Assembly (NCBI RefSeq): GCF_026004055.1
Contig: NZ_BPIJ01000001.1
Location: 992,001 to 1,056,000, forward strand
From: Meiothermus sp.
GTDB lineage: Bacteria; Deinococcota; Deinococci; Deinococcales; Thermaceae
Direction of reading: 5' to 3'
DNA length: 64,000 nt
Shown here: positions 7,807 through 17,400 of the stretch, one piece after another
Position numbering within the stretch: the first letter of the stretch is position 1
How the letters are laid out: the number at the start of each line of letters is the position of its first letter
The notes under the pieces: model-generated
What the model saw: the letters and a program-made list of their open reading frames with translations, nothing else
Databases searched by the model: none
What the model was told of the DNA's origin: nothing
Translations under genes and position numbers: made by a program

Positions 7807-8394
7807 TTAGCGCTGTTGCCAGACCTCCAGCAGGGTTTCTAAACTCCTATCTAAGCCTACCAGACCCAGGCCGTATGTGGGTATACCCCTCTCCCAGCCC
7901 GCCGCTCCTACCTGGGGACCCTCGAAGGTAGTTAGCGGGGCCGGGGCCGGGGCTTCCCAGGGGGCATAGGCTCTTTTCTCGAGGTAGCTAAACTCGGGCC
8001 TGAGTACCACCTCGAGCTGCCGAGCCTCGCGCGGGTCATCCCAGGGCACCCACTCCCCCTCGGCCACTTCTTTACGGCCCGGGTAGGACAAGCCTATCCC
8101 CTGCCCCGAAGAGACTACCAGCACCCGACGCGGGTTAGCCCAGTAAAGGGCCCGGGCAAACGGGGCTGTGTGGTCTTCAGAGGCATCTAAGCCCAGCACC
8201 AAACGCCCTTTGAAGTGTTTGGGCAACTGCGGCAACACCGTTCCCAGTAGGGATCGTCGCATCCAGAGCAGCAAGGTATCGCCCCCGTACGAGCCCTCGA
8301 GCCAGGCATAAAAGCTACCAAACTCGTCTACAAGGGTGCGGGTACGCTCCTCTAACAAGGACTCGAGCCAGTCCGCGCGACTCAGGGTAAGCAC
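7807..8394 (-). CDS. Uncharacterised 195-aa protein
   Basis: I do not recognise this protein. It is soluble-looking, has no signal peptide or membrane helix, and is rich in aromatic residues and Pro in its C-terminal half (RAYAPWEAPAPAPLTTFEGP). The middle reads KGRLVLGLDASEDHTAPFARALYW and RVLVVSSGQG, which resembles alternating beta strands and helices but matches no motif I can name. The GTG at 8394 is chosen because TATGCT lies exactly six bases upstream, the leaderless arrangement seen at several genes here. A small membrane protein follows 26 bp downstream, so the two may act together. Confidence 0.75.
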   Translation of the reverse strand: MLTLSRADWLESLLEERTRTLVDEFGSFYAWLEGSYGGDTLLLWMRRSLLGTVLPQLPKHFKGRLVLGLDASEDHTAPFARALYWANPRRVLVVSSGQGIGLSYPGRKEVAEGEWVPWDDPREARQLEVVLRPEFSYLEKRAYAPWEAPAPAPLTTFEGPQVGAAGWERGIPTYGLGLVGLDRSLETLLEVWQQR

Positions 8395-8698
8395 CGTAAT
8401 AGCATAGCCCGGCTGCTAAAAGTAGCAAAGTGTTAACCTTGTCCCCACTGGAAAGGTCGAGGTTATGCCGGACTCAACTACCACGTAAGCTAGCCTGCGC
8501 AAGTAAAGCAAAACCGTATGGAAATGGTCGAAGGAGCCTCAGTGTTTCGCTTTATCACTCTGCATAGACGAAAACAATTTGATATTGACACACTCAATCC
8601 ATTGCTGCTACCCTAGCGGGCGGCCTTGGGGAAGTGGGCCAGAAATCGCAAAAATAATATGAGTGGTTTCTTGGGCATCTCCCGGCTAGACTGAACCT
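8395..8698 (+). promoter_or_regulatory. Upstream region of ffh with two candidate promoters
   Basis: Contains TTGACA at 8585-8590 with TACCCT at 8609-8614 (18-bp spacer), and a second -10 box TAGACT at 8687-8692 placed six bases before the ffh ATG at 8699. The second would give a leaderless mRNA. Nothing else is visible in this 304-bp gap. Confidence 0.5.
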
Positions 8699-10003
8699 AT
8701 GTTTGAGACCCTTTCCCAACGCATCCGCGCTGCCGTAGACAGACTGCGCGGGCGGGGCCGCATCAGCGAGGCCGACCTCAAGGCTACCCTGCGCGAGATT
8801 CGGATGTCGCTCCTGGAGGCCGACGTCAACTTCGAGGTGGCCAAGAGCTTCGTAAGCAGGGTGCAGGAGAAAACCCTGGGCCAGGCGGTGCTCGAGAGCC
8901 TCACCCCGGCGGAGCAAATCCTGACCGTGGTCTACGAAGAACTGGTGCAGATGCTGGGGGGGGAAGCCAAACAGCCAGTGCTCAAGAACGAGGGCAATCT
9001 GTGGTTCATGGTGGGGTTGCAGGGCTCGGGTAAGACCACCACCACCGGCAAGCTGGCTCTGTTCTACAAGTCCAAAGGGCGGCGTCCTTTGCTGGTCGCC
9101 GCCGACACCCAGCGCCCCGCCGCCCGTGAGCAACTGCGCATTTTGGGGGAAAAAATCGGGGTGCCGGTACTCGAGGTCGCCGACGGTGAACGCCCCGAGA
9201 CCACCCGCTCCCGCTTGCAGCAGCACCTGACTTTCGACTACCGCGATCTGGTGATCGTGGACACCGCGGGCCGCCTGCAGATTGACGAAGCCCTGATGGA
9301 CGAGCTGGCCCGGCTCAAGCAGGCGCTGGGGCCCTCCGAGACCCTGCTGGTAGTGGACAGCATGACCGGCCAGGAGGCCCTGAATGTCTCCAAAACCTTC
9401 GACGAACGCATAGGGGTCTCGGGTCTGATTCTGACCAAGCTCGACGGCGATGCTAGGGGTGGGGCGGCCCTCTCGGCCCGGCACGTGACCGGCAAGCCCA
9501 TCTACTTTGCCGGGGTTTCGGAAAAGCTCGAGGGCCTGGAGCCCTTCTACCCCGACCGGCTGGCCCAGCGCATCCTGGGCATGGGCGACCTGCAGACCCT
9601 GCTGGAAAAAGCTAAGCAGGCCGAACTCGAGGCCCCCCAGAAAGACCTCAAGGAAATCACCTTAGAAGACCTCATCACCCAGATGCGACAGCTACGCAAG
9701 ATGGGAAGCTTCACCGAAATCTTGGGCATGATTCCCGGCATGTCGCGCATGCTCCCGCCGGGCTTTTCGGTGGATGAGAAACAGGTCAACCGCATGGAGG
9801 CCATTGTGCTCTCCATGACCCCCAAGGAGCGGCGCGATCCGCGCATTTTGAACGCTTCGCGCCGTAAGCGCATAGCGGCGGGTTCGGGCACCTCGGTGCA
9901 GGAGGTCAATCGTCTTATTAAGACCTTCGAGGATACCAAGCAGATGATGAAAACCCTGGCCAAGCAACAACAAAAAGGAGGACGGGGGCTTTTTAGGCGT
10001 TAG
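8699..10003 (+). CDS. ffh: Signal recognition particle GTPase Ffh
   Basis: The SRP54 homologue that binds signal sequences on ribosomes with SRP RNA and delivers them to FtsY. It has 434 residues: an N domain, a GTPase G domain with P-loop GLQGSGKTT near residues 106-114, DTAGRLQ and [10 protein letters not shown] motifs, then a Met-rich M domain containing [12 protein letters not shown] and the RNA-binding segment with [16 protein letters not shown]. The start is supported by TAGACT six bases before the ATG. It heads the classic ffh-rpsP-khpA-rimM-trmD gene order. Confidence 0.97.
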   Translation: MFETLSQRIRAAVDRLRGRGRISEADLKATLREIRMSLLEADVNFEVAKSFVSRVQEKTLGQAVLESLTPAEQILTVVYEELVQMLGGEAKQPVLKNEGNLWFMVGLQGSGKTTTTGKLALFYKSKGRRPLLVAADTQRPAAREQLRILGEKIGVPVLEVADGERPETTRSRLQQHLTFDYRDLVIVDTAGRLQIDEALMDELARLKQALGPSETLLVVDSMTGQEALNVSKTFDERIGVSGLILTKLDGDARGGAALSARHVTGKPIYFAGVSEKLEGLEPFYPDRLAQRILGMGDLQTLLEKAKQAELEAPQKDLKEITLEDLITQMRQLRKMGSFTEILGMIPGMSRMLPPGFSVDEKQVNRMEAIVLSMTPKERRDPRILNASRRKRIAAGSGTSVQEVNRLIKTFEDTKQMMKTLAKQQQKGGRGLFRR

Positions 10004-10109
10004 GTCTCACGTCGCAGGTCAAAAGCCGGCCTCAAAGCCCAGTACCTGCGACTAAACATGCGGAGCATCACACCAATACCGCTGTAGACAAAGAAAAAAG
10101 GAGAGTAAC

Positions 10110-10349
10110 ATGACCAAGATTCGTTTAGCCCGTTTCGGTTCCAAAGGCAACCCGCACTACCGCATCGTGGTAGTAGATAGCCGCACCAAGCGCGACGGCG
10201 GTTACATCGAGCGCGTCGGCTACTACGACCCCCGCAAAACCACCAAAGACTGGCTCAAAGTGGACATGGAGCGCGTCAACTACTGGCTTGGCGTGGGCGC
10301 CCAGCCCACCGACACCGTCAAGAAGCTTATCAAGCAAGCCAGCGCCTAA
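10110..10349 (+). CDS. rpsP: 30S ribosomal protein S16
   Basis: 79-residue S16 needed for assembly of the 30S 5' domain. It begins [20 protein letters not shown], the family's characteristic N-terminus, with [21 protein letters not shown] following. The ATG at 10110 is preceded by AAAAAAGGAGAG. It is slightly shorter than the Thermus protein at the C-terminus. A hairpin terminator follows its stop. Confidence 0.97.
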   Translation: MTKIRLARFGSKGNPHYRIVVVDSRTKRDGGYIERVGYYDPRKTTKDWLKVDMERVNYWLGVGAQPTDTVKKLIKQASA

Positions 10350-10359
10350 GCGGTATACG

Positions 10360-10406
10360 GCCGAAAGCCGAAAGCTCGTAGTTTGAACGCCTGGCTTTCG
10401 GCTTTT
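10360..10406 (+). terminator. Intrinsic terminator after rpsP
   Basis: Arms GCCGAAAGCC (10360-10369) and GGCTTTCGGC (10393-10402) are perfect complements, followed by a T-rich run. The khpA -10 box lies just downstream, so khpA probably restarts transcription. Confidence 0.65.
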
Positions 10407-10431
10407 CGCTTTTAGCTTTAGGCTAGTAGGT

Positions 10432-10650
10432 ATGAAAGACCTCGTTGAATACCTGGCCAAAGCAGTAGTAGATCATCCGGCCTCCATTCGTGTGGACGAA
10501 CGCCGCGGCCGTGAGGGGCTGGTTTACTATGTGGAAACCCACCCCGAAGACAAAGGCCGCATCATCGGGCGGCAGGGCCGTGTAATCGAGAGCATCCGCA
10601 CGGTGGTACGCTCGTTTGCCAAGGGCCGGGTTTCGGTGGAAGTGCGCTAA
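10432..10650 (+). CDS. khpA: KH-domain RNA-binding protein KhpA
   Basis: 72-residue single KH domain protein of the YlqC/KhpA family, an RNA-binding partner of KhpB linked to cell division and small-RNA biology in other bacteria. The GxxG loop is visible as IIGRQGRVIES. The gene commonly lies between rpsP and rimM, as here. TAGGCT lies seven bases before the ATG, with AGTAGG also present just ahead, so either a leaderless start or a weak ribosome-binding site is possible. Confidence 0.93.
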   Translation: MKDLVEYLAKAVVDHPASIRVDERRGREGLVYYVETHPEDKGRIIGRQGRVIESIRTVVRSFAKGRVSVEVR

Positions 10651-10670
10651 CCTTGCCCCACCCTTCCCTT

Positions 10671-11159
10671 ATGCAGCGCATCGAAATTGGACGGATTGGC
10701 AAAGCCTACGGCATGGCGGGGGGCCTCAAGTTCCGAGGCGAGGCGGTGGTTTTCGACCTCGAGCGGGTCTACCTCGAGGGCCTAGGCTACCGCGCCATAG
10801 AAGCCATCGAAGAGCAAGGCAACGAGATGGTGCTCTTCCTGAGTGGTGTCCATAGCCGCCAGGAAGCCGAGCAGTTGGCTGGCCTACGGGTATACGCCGA
10901 CCAGGACGACCTGCCCGAGCTAGAAGAAGGCGAATACTACTATTTTGAGTTGATCGGCAAGCCGGTGTTTGTGGACGGTAAACCCTTTGGGGAAGTGGTG
11001 GATGTGGAAGACGGAGCACAGGAGCGGCTTATCATCAAAGCCAAGGGCACTTCGTTGCGGGCCCAGCACCAAACCTACCAGGTGCCCTTTCAGGCCCCGT
11101 ATGTCAGAGTCGAGGCCGAGGGGATTTACATCGAGGCCATACCGGGGTTATTCGAGTAG
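10671..11159 (+). CDS. rimM: Ribosome maturation factor RimM
   Basis: Assists 16S rRNA processing and assembly of the 30S head by binding S19. It has 162 residues from the ATG at 10671, which gives MQRIEIGRIGKAYGMAGGLKF, the standard RimM opening. A TTG at 10653 would add six residues of no evident value. The N-terminal RimM domain is followed by a PRC barrel with LEEGEYYYFELIGKPVF. It lies 20 bp after khpA and 9 bp before trmD, so it is cotranscribed with them. Confidence 0.94.
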   Translation: MQRIEIGRIGKAYGMAGGLKFRGEAVVFDLERVYLEGLGYRAIEAIEEQGNEMVLFLSGVHSRQEAEQLAGLRVYADQDDLPELEEGEYYYFELIGKPVFVDGKPFGEVVDVEDGAQERLIIKAKGTSLRAQHQTYQVPFQAPYVRVEAEGIYIEAIPGLFE

Positions 11160-11168
11160 CCGGGGTCT

Positions 11169-11879
11169 ATGAAGTACACCATCCTGACCCTGTTCCCCGA
11201 CCTGATTCGCCCCTGGACCGAAGAATCCATTGTCCAGAAAGCCATCCAGAAGGGCCTGATTGAAGTTGACATCCGCGACATCCGGGCCTACACCGAAGAC
11301 AAACACAAAACCGTGGACGACACCCCCTACGGCGGCGGGGCCGGCATGGTGATGCGGGTGGACGTGGTGGTACGGGCCCTCGAGGCTGCCGGGCCTGCCG
11401 ACGAGCGCATCCTGCTGACCCCTGCCGGACAGCCCTTCACACAACGTCTGGCCGAGGAACTGGCCCAGAAATCGCACCTGGTGCTCTTGTGCGGGCGCTA
11501 CGAGGGGATAGATGCCCGGGTGGAGCACTTTGTGACCCGCGAGGTGTCCATTGGCGACTACGTGCTGATGGGCGGGGAGCTGGGGGCGCTGGTCATCCTG
11601 GAAGCCACCGCCCGCCTGATTCCGGGGGTCATCAAGGAAGCCGAAAGTCACCAGCAAGACTCCTTTTCGACCGGCCTGCTGGACTACCCCCACTACACCC
11701 GCCCGCCGGAGTTCCGGGGCCTAAGGGTACCCGAAATCCTCCTCTCGGGCCACCACGCCAAAATTGCCGAATGGCGGCGCAAGCAAGCCCTCAAGCGCAC
11801 CAAGGAGCGCCGCCCGGATTTGCTCGAGAAAGCAGCGCTCTCGGCCAAGGATTGGATCTGGCTCGAGGAGGATGCTTGA
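11169..11879 (+). CDS. trmD: tRNA (guanine-37-N1)-methyltransferase TrmD
   Basis: SPOUT-class enzyme that methylates G37 in tRNAs with a GG sequence, preventing frameshifts. The protein has 236 residues and begins MKYTILTLFPDLIRP. The trefoil-knot SAM-binding motifs GGGAGMVMR and LCGRYEGIDARV are present, with VLMGGELGALVI and the catalytic-loop region HYTRPPEF. It is the last gene before a 778-bp gap that separates it from rplS, which in most bacteria directly follows. Confidence 0.97.
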   Translation: MKYTILTLFPDLIRPWTEESIVQKAIQKGLIEVDIRDIRAYTEDKHKTVDDTPYGGGAGMVMRVDVVVRALEAAGPADERILLTPAGQPFTQRLAEELAQKSHLVLLCGRYEGIDARVEHFVTREVSIGDYVLMGGELGALVILEATARLIPGVIKEAESHQQDSFSTGLLDYPHYTRPPEFRGLRVPEILLSGHHAKIAEWRRKQALKRTKERRPDLLEKAALSAKDWIWLEEDA

Positions 11880-11889
11880 ATGGGAAGAG

Positions 11890-12235
11890 CTAGTGGTCTG
11901 GTAACAAAATATGCAGTATGGGGTTTAGCCTTCAGAACGCGCCGTGTCTCGTAAACCTGGGCCTTCGGTGCCTTGCCTGTACGGTCATGCAAAAAGCACC
12001 CCACCCCGCTTCGCCCCTTCCCTCCCCTACTGCGTAGGGGAGGCCAGGTGGGGTGGCTGACCTGGCCCTTCACGCAGCGGATTGGGGGCCTTGCCTAATA
12101 CCCTCCCCCACCCTCCCTACGCGGTAGGGAGGGCGTTTTTAGGCCATCTCGGGGGCCGAAGTGGGATGGAATCTCTACATCGATGTATTCGGGGTGCGGT
12201 ACAAAACTTCGGAAATTTAGTTACCAGACCACTAG
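11890..12235 (+). mobile_element. Type B small element, copy 2 (346 bp)
   Basis: CTAG at 11890-11893 and 12232-12235 bound the element. It is almost identical to the copy at 7020, including the CCCTCCCTAC/GTAGGGAGGG hairpin and T-run at 12111-12140, oriented with trmD. It starts 11 bp after the trmD stop. Confidence 0.85.
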
Positions 12236-12441
12236 TGATCCGGTAATCTGATTTACGTCGCTTTGCCCTTACAAATCCAAATGTGAGCACCTTGTCATTG
12301 CGAGGAGGCCCCCGCCGACGAAGCAATCCAGATAGCCTTGTATAGGCTGGCCGGGGCAGAGATGCTCGGTTGCTTCGCATCCTGCGGATGCTCGCAATGA
12401 CGGAAAAAGTGGGGTCACATGCTTTGTTACCAGAGCACTAG
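12232..12441 (+). mobile_element. Type C small element, copy 2 (210 bp)
   Basis: Shares CTAG 12232-12235 with the preceding B copy and ends at CTAG 12438-12441. Its start is identical to the C copy at 7362 for more than 60 bp; the middle differs. Confidence 0.8.
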
Positions 12442-12499
12442 TTCAAGGCCGAAAGCGCAGCGCAGGGGAATTTGGGCGCTGACCCCGGCAGCGTTGGTT

Positions 12500-12528
12500 T
12501 TGACAAGGCCCATCCCGGCTGCTAGAAT
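12500..12528 (+). promoter_or_regulatory. Consensus promoter for rplS
   Basis: TTGACA at 12500-12505 and TAGAAT at 12523-12528 with exactly 17 bp between. It lies 59 bp past the mobile element pair and gives an rplS leader of about 120 nt. Confidence 0.75.
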
Positions 12529-12657
12529 CACAACTTGCTGACTGTCCCGAGTATCTGCAACGCGGGTACGTTTGAGGGCAAGAATCCATGAACCCGCAGT
12601 TTTGCCAGACCGGCAAAGGGCGCACAAGTAGGTTCCGCTGGAACAAGGAGTCAGACC

Positions 12658-13113
12658 ATGAACCGTGGTGCTTTGCTCAAAGTAGTCGAAAAGAAGTACA
12701 CCCGTACCGACATCCCCCAGTTCAAACCCGGCGACACCGTGCGGGTCAACTACAAGGTGGTGGAAGGCAACCGTACCCGCATTCAGGCCTATGAAGGCGT
12801 GGTCATCAAAATCAAGCGCAACGGCTTCAACAGCGCCTTCACGGTACGCAAAATTTCCTTCAATGAAGGGGTAGAGCGGGTGTTCCCCTTCAACTCGCCC
12901 CTCATCGAGAGCGTGCAGGTGGTAAGCCGGGGCAAGGTGCGCCGGGCCAAGCTCTACTATCTGCGGGAGCTGCGCGGCAAGGCCGCTCGTATTAAGGGCG
13001 ACCGCAAGCGCCTCAACGAGGATGTAGAAGCCCGGGCGGTGGCCGCCAAGGCCAAGCAAGAAGCCGAACGCGCGGCTCAGGCCAGCGAAGCGGCTGAGGA
13101 AAGCAAAGAGTAA
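12658..13113 (+). CDS. rplS: 50S ribosomal protein L19
   Basis: L19 contributes to the interface between ribosomal subunits. It has 151 residues, with the family core [27 protein letters not shown] and [22 protein letters not shown]. The C-terminal 35 residues form an Ala/Glu/Lys-rich tail, as in Thermus L19. AAGGAG precedes the ATG. The usual trmD-rplS adjacency is broken by two mobile elements, and the gene has its own promoter and a strong terminator. Confidence 0.96.
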   Translation: MNRGALLKVVEKKYTRTDIPQFKPGDTVRVNYKVVEGNRTRIQAYEGVVIKIKRNGFNSAFTVRKISFNEGVERVFPFNSPLIESVQVVSRGKVRRAKLYYLRELRGKAARIKGDRKRLNEDVEARAVAAKAKQEAERAAQASEAAEESKE

Positions 13114-13129
13114 GGTTGGCCTGGCAAGG

Positions 13130-13161
13130 CCGGAGTGGAGAACCCACTCCGGTTATTTTTT
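13130..13161 (+). terminator. Intrinsic terminator of rplS
   Basis: Perfect 9-bp arms CCGGAGTGG (13130-13138) and CCACTCCGG (13144-13152), followed by TTATTTTTT. The T-run overlaps the end of the pseudogene on the other strand. Confidence 0.85.
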
Positions 13162-13284
13162 GCGCTTTCTGCGCCACCGGCCTATCCACTGCAAGACCTC
13201 GGGGATGGACGCCAAAATCCCCAGGGCAATCCAGAACATCAGGCGCGGGTCGCCTGGGTTGAACAGGCCGAAGCTCAAGCCAGA

Positions 13285-13674
13285 GCGCTCCTCACAAATA
13301 TCGAGCCATCGGGGACTAATACCGGACTCAAAAAGATACTCTTCAAAACCAAAAACCCAGAGGCTATCTTTTTGAATCCTAGAGCACTCCCTTCGGTCGG
13401 GTTAGTTCGTCACCGAATGGTGACGAACTAACCGAATCTGGTATAAGAAGCTTTTGTCCTGGACAAAACAGTGGCCGCCGGGAAACTCGAAACCCAAGCA
13501 CCCGTGGCCCACGCCCCAGTGCGTAACATGCGTCTGCCAGGGAATGGCTTATGCCACAGCCACAACGTGGCTAACCTGGCCCAGACGCAACGCAGACAAG
13601 CGTGCCTCACCGAGGTGAGGCATGTCTGCTTGTCCCTTCTCGTTTTCGTGGGTGGCCACGTCTGTGAAGAGCGC
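13285..13674. repeat. Type A small element, copy 3 (390 bp), with nested F element
   Basis: Ends GCGCTCCTCACA and TGTGAAGAGCGC form nearly perfect 12-bp inverted repeats. It is flanked by AG on both strands of the site and sits inside a disrupted gene. The left part matches the 126-bp copy at 56859, the right part matches the copy at 4297 in reverse orientation, and a type F element (13319-13444) is inserted within it. Confidence 0.75.
13319..13444. repeat. Type F small element, copy 2 (126 bp), nested in type A
   Basis: Starts ATACCGGACTC and ends GAATCTGGTAT, and is similar to the F copy at 4564 but shorter in the middle. It keeps the TTAGTTCGTCAC/GTGACGAACTAA hairpin. The shorter A copy at 56859 lacks this insert at the matching point (ACTAATACC), showing insertion into a pre-existing A element. 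Confidence 0.65.
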
Positions 13675-13973
13675 TGTAAGCGGCAAGGCGATCAGAATGA
13701 ACCTGGAAAGCCCGGGACGTTGGCGGCAAAAGCGGTAAGGCCCAAGCCAACCCAGAGCAGGGTTTCCCAGCGCAGCCCCCGCTCCAGTAGAAGGTTAGGG
13801 GCCAGGGAAAGCAAGGGATAGACCCCGATTTCGCAGCGCTCGAGGTCAGAGAACACTCAGGTAAGTACTGTACACGTCTGTCTTGGTGGAAGACTCGAAT
13901 CCCGATACATGAAAGATCACCGACATTCATTTGGGTGAATTCAAACTACCCTGAAAAAGGGGGGTGATTAGCA

Positions 13974-14432
13974 ATGGGTCTTTTGGACTGGCTCCAGCAC
14001 TGGCTTGGAGGCAGTAGCGCTTCTCTGCCAAGTTTATCGGAAAAGGAAAGGCGCTTTCAGGGACTGGACGTTCAGGGAGTGCTGGAAGCCCATCTGGCTT
14101 GGCGCAAGCGCCTGGAAGACGCGATAGAGGGTCGCTCCACTGAGGAGCTCGACCTTTCTGTGTTGGTGCGCGATGACCAGTGCCAGCTAGGTCGGTGGAT
14201 TTACCATGAAGCGGCCAAGACCACCCTGGCTTTGCACCCAGAATTTGCTCGTTTGCGAGAGGCCCACCGGCGATTTCATCTGGCGGCGGGCCGGGTTGTG
14301 CAGGCCTTTCGCTTGAAGGGTCTGCATACCGCAAGGGAGCTACTTGCAGGGGACTTTGACCATCACTCGAGACTGATAGTGCAAAACCTGGTTGAACTCA
14401 TGCAAAAAGAGCAAGGCTTGGATTTGCCCTGA
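13974..14432 (+). CDS. Stand-alone CZB (chemoreceptor zinc-binding) domain protein
   Basis: 152-residue protein dominated by a CZB domain. The signature zinc ligands are visible: His40 (EAHLAW), Cys70 in DDQCQLGRWIY, and His98/His102 in REAHRRFH. In other bacteria CZB domains sit at the C-terminus of chemoreceptors or diguanylate cyclases and sense zinc or hypochlorite through the Cys-Zn centre. Here no other domain is attached, so the output partner is unknown. The start ATG at 13974 follows GGGGGGTGAT. Its stop lies three bases from the convergent carB stop. Confidence 0.85.
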   Translation: MGLLDWLQHWLGGSSASLPSLSEKERRFQGLDVQGVLEAHLAWRKRLEDAIEGRSTEELDLSVLVRDDQCQLGRWIYHEAAKTTLALHPEFARLREAHRRFHLAAGRVVQAFRLKGLHTARELLAGDFDHHSRLIVQNLVELMQKEQGLDLP

Positions 14433-14435
14433 ATC

Positions 14436-17400
14436 CTAATAGCGGTACACAGCTTTATCGGCATGCCAGCTCTGCAATGACCGGACAGCCAGGTTTTCTT
14501 CCCTGGCCCGCCGGATGGCCTCGAGGCTCCACTTAGCACCCTCAGCGGTGGTGATAAAGGGCTTACCGGTCTCCACTGCCCGGCGCAGCTCAGGGTGGGG
14601 GGTAAGGGCGATGAGCAGGTCGTACTCATCGTCGGAGATATCGAAACCCGCCGCTGTCCACTCGGCCTTCAGATCGTCGGCTTCGATGAAGCGCACCTTG
14701 CCCGAAAGCGGGAGCCGCTGGCCCACCCCCAGCTCGGCCCGGTAGTAGGCCAGGTAGGGGTCGGTGTCTATGCCCATGCTCTCGCCGGTGGAGCGCATCT
14801 CTGGGCCCAGCACCGGAATCACCCCGGGGAACTTGAGCCAGGGGATGAGCACCTCCTTGACCGAGTAGAAGCCTGGGGTGGGGTCTTGGGTGAAGCCCAG
14901 GTCGTCTAGGGTATGGCCCACCGCAATCAGGGCAGCGTACTTGGCCAGCGGGTGCCCGATGGCCTTGGAGACGAAGGGCACCGTGCGGGAGGCCCGGGGG
15001 TTGGCCTCCAGGATGTAGACCACCCCATTCTTGACAGCGTACTGCACGTTGATAAGGCCCCTGACCCCCACTGCCAAGGCCAGCCTGCGGGTGTAGTCCC
15101 GGACGGTGGCGAGCTGCTCGGGCGTGAGCGAGATGGGGGGCAGGATGGTGGCCGAGTCGCCAGAGTGTACCCCGGCCCGCTCGATGTGCTCCATGATGCC
15201 GGCCACCACCACCCGCTGCCCATCCGATAGAGCGTCCACGTCGAGCTCGAGCGCGTTTTCCAAGTACTGATCCAGGAGGATGGAGGGCCGCTCGGCCAAG
15301 GCGGCGTAGATGCCGCTCAAGTACCAGCGCAGCTCCTCGGCATTCTTTACCACCTGCATGGCCCGCCCCCCCAACACATAGCTGGGCCGGGCCATCAGGG
15401 GGTAGCCCAGGGTTTCGGCCAGCCGGAGAGCTTCCTCGGGGGTTCGGGCCACCGCGCCTTTGGGCTGGGGAATGCCCAGATCGGTACAGAGCTTATTGAA
15501 CTCGGCGCGGTCTTCGGCTTTGTGGATGGCCTCCCAGGGGGTGCCCAGCAGGGTTACGCCGGCATCGGCCAGCTTTTTGGCCAGCTTCAAGGGGGTCTGG
15601 CCGCCCAAGGTGGCAATCACGCCAAGGGGCTTTTCGTGCTCGGTCAGGTTGAGCACGTCCTCGAGCGTCAGCGGCTCGAAGTAGAGCCTATCGGCGGTGT
15701 CGTAGTCGGTGCTTACGGTTTCGGGGTTGGAGTTCACCATGATGGTCTCGTAGCCCTGTGCCCCGGCCTCGCCGGGCCGCTGAGGCGGTATCACAGCTTC
15801 CCGAAGGGCCCAGACCGCATGCACCGTGGCGTAGTCAAACTCCACCCCTTGCCCGATGCGGATGGGGCCCGAGCCCAGGATCACCACCTTGGGTTTGTCG
15901 GTAGGGCGCACCTCGTCTTCCAGCTCGTAGGCGCTGTAGTGGTAGGGGGTGTAGGCCTCGAACTCGGCGGCGCAGGTGTCCACGGTTTTGTACACCGGCC
16001 TCGAGCCCGCGGCCAGGCGTTGCTTGCGGACGACCGTCTCGGAGACCCCCACCAGCTCGCCCAGCCGGGCATCGGAGAGGCCCAGACCCTTCACGTAGCG
16101 CCAGTCCTCGGCATCTTCCAGGCGGTGGCTTTCGGTCTCGAGGTCGTGTTCAGCCTCCACCACCTCCTTGAGCTGGGTCAGGAACCAGGGTTCAATCTGG
16201 GTCTTCTGGTACAGTTTCTCTACCTGCTCACCCCGCCGCAGCAGTTCCAAAACTGCATAAATTCGCGTGGGACTGGGGTAGAGCCGGGCCAAGAGCTCCT
16301 CGGTGGTATAGGTGGAAAACTCGGCGCGCACGTCGGCCTCGAGGCTCCGCAGAGCCTTACCAAAGGACTCCTTGAAGGTGCGGCCAATGGCCATCACCTC
16401 GCCCACGCTCTTCATCTGGGTACCGAGCCGGTCGGAGAAGCCGCCCGGGTGGGTGTTGGGCAGGGTGCTGAACTTCTCAAAGGCGAAGCGGGGGATTTTG
16501 GTCACCACGTAGTCAATGGTGGGCTCGAAGGAGGCCGGGGTCTTCTGGGTGATGTCGTTGGGAATCTCGTCCAGGGTATAGCCCACGGCCAGCAAAGCCG
16601 CAATCTTGGCGATGGGAAAGCCGGTGGCCTTGGAGGCCAGGGCGCTGGAGCGCGAGACCCGGGGGTTCATCTCGATCACGATCATCCGCCCGGTCTTGGG
16701 GTCTATAGCAAACTGGATGTTGGAGCCGCCGGTCTCTACCCCGATCTCGCGGATGATGGCGATGGCCGCATCGCGCATCTTCTGGTACTCCACATCCGAA
16801 AGGGTTTGCGCGGGGGCTACGGTAATCGAGTCGCCGGTGTGAACGCCCATGGGGTCTACGTTCTCGATGGAGGTGATGATGACCACGGTGTCGTTTTTGT
16901 CGCGCATGACCTCGAGCTCGTACTCTTTCCAGCCTACGATGGACTCCTCCACCAGGGCCGAATGGGTAGGCGAGAGCGAGAGCCCGCGGGAGAGGGTCTC
17001 GATGAACTCGGCTTCGTTCTCGGCGATGCCCCCGCCGGTGCCCCCCAGGGTAAAGCTGGGCCGCACCACCACCGGATAGCCGGTCACCTCGCGGGCAAAA
17101 GCCAGCCCTTCTTCCAGGCTGTGCACCATCTTGCCCCGGGGCACGTCCACCCCAATCTTGAGCATGGCTTTCTGGAATTCTTCGCGGTCTTCACCTTTCT
17201 TGATGGCCGCGGCATTGGCCCCGATCAGCTCGACGCCGTATTTGTCCAAAATGCCCTGCTCAAACAAGGCCATCGAGAGGTTGAGAGCGGTCTGGCCCCC
17301 CAGGGTGGGCAAGAGGGCATCCGGACGCTCTTGGGCAATGATTTTTTCCAGAAACTCCACCGTGAGGGGCTCGAGGTAGGTGCCTTCCGAAAGCTCGGGG

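Larger units (their letters stand above)
13153..13856 (-). pseudogene. Disrupted membrane-protein gene interrupted by a type A element
   Basis: Two protein-like pieces lie on either side of the type A element at 13285-13674. The upstream piece starts at GTG 13856 and reads MFSDLERCEIGVYPLLSLAP, then a helix-like stretch (ETLLWVGLGLTAFAANVPG) up to a stop at 13692; a shift of frame near the end gives a hydrophobic continuation, RFILIALPL. The downstream piece (13284 to 13153) reads FGLFNPGDPRLMFWIALGIL and ends with the basic tail RWRRKRKK. Together they suggest a small multi-helix membrane protein of about 110 residues, inactivated by insertion and frame changes. The original function is unknown. 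Confidence 0.55.

Noticed and set aside
8594-9484. A 296-codon open frame antisense to ffh
   Set aside because: Overlaps a certain gene; no recognisable domain.
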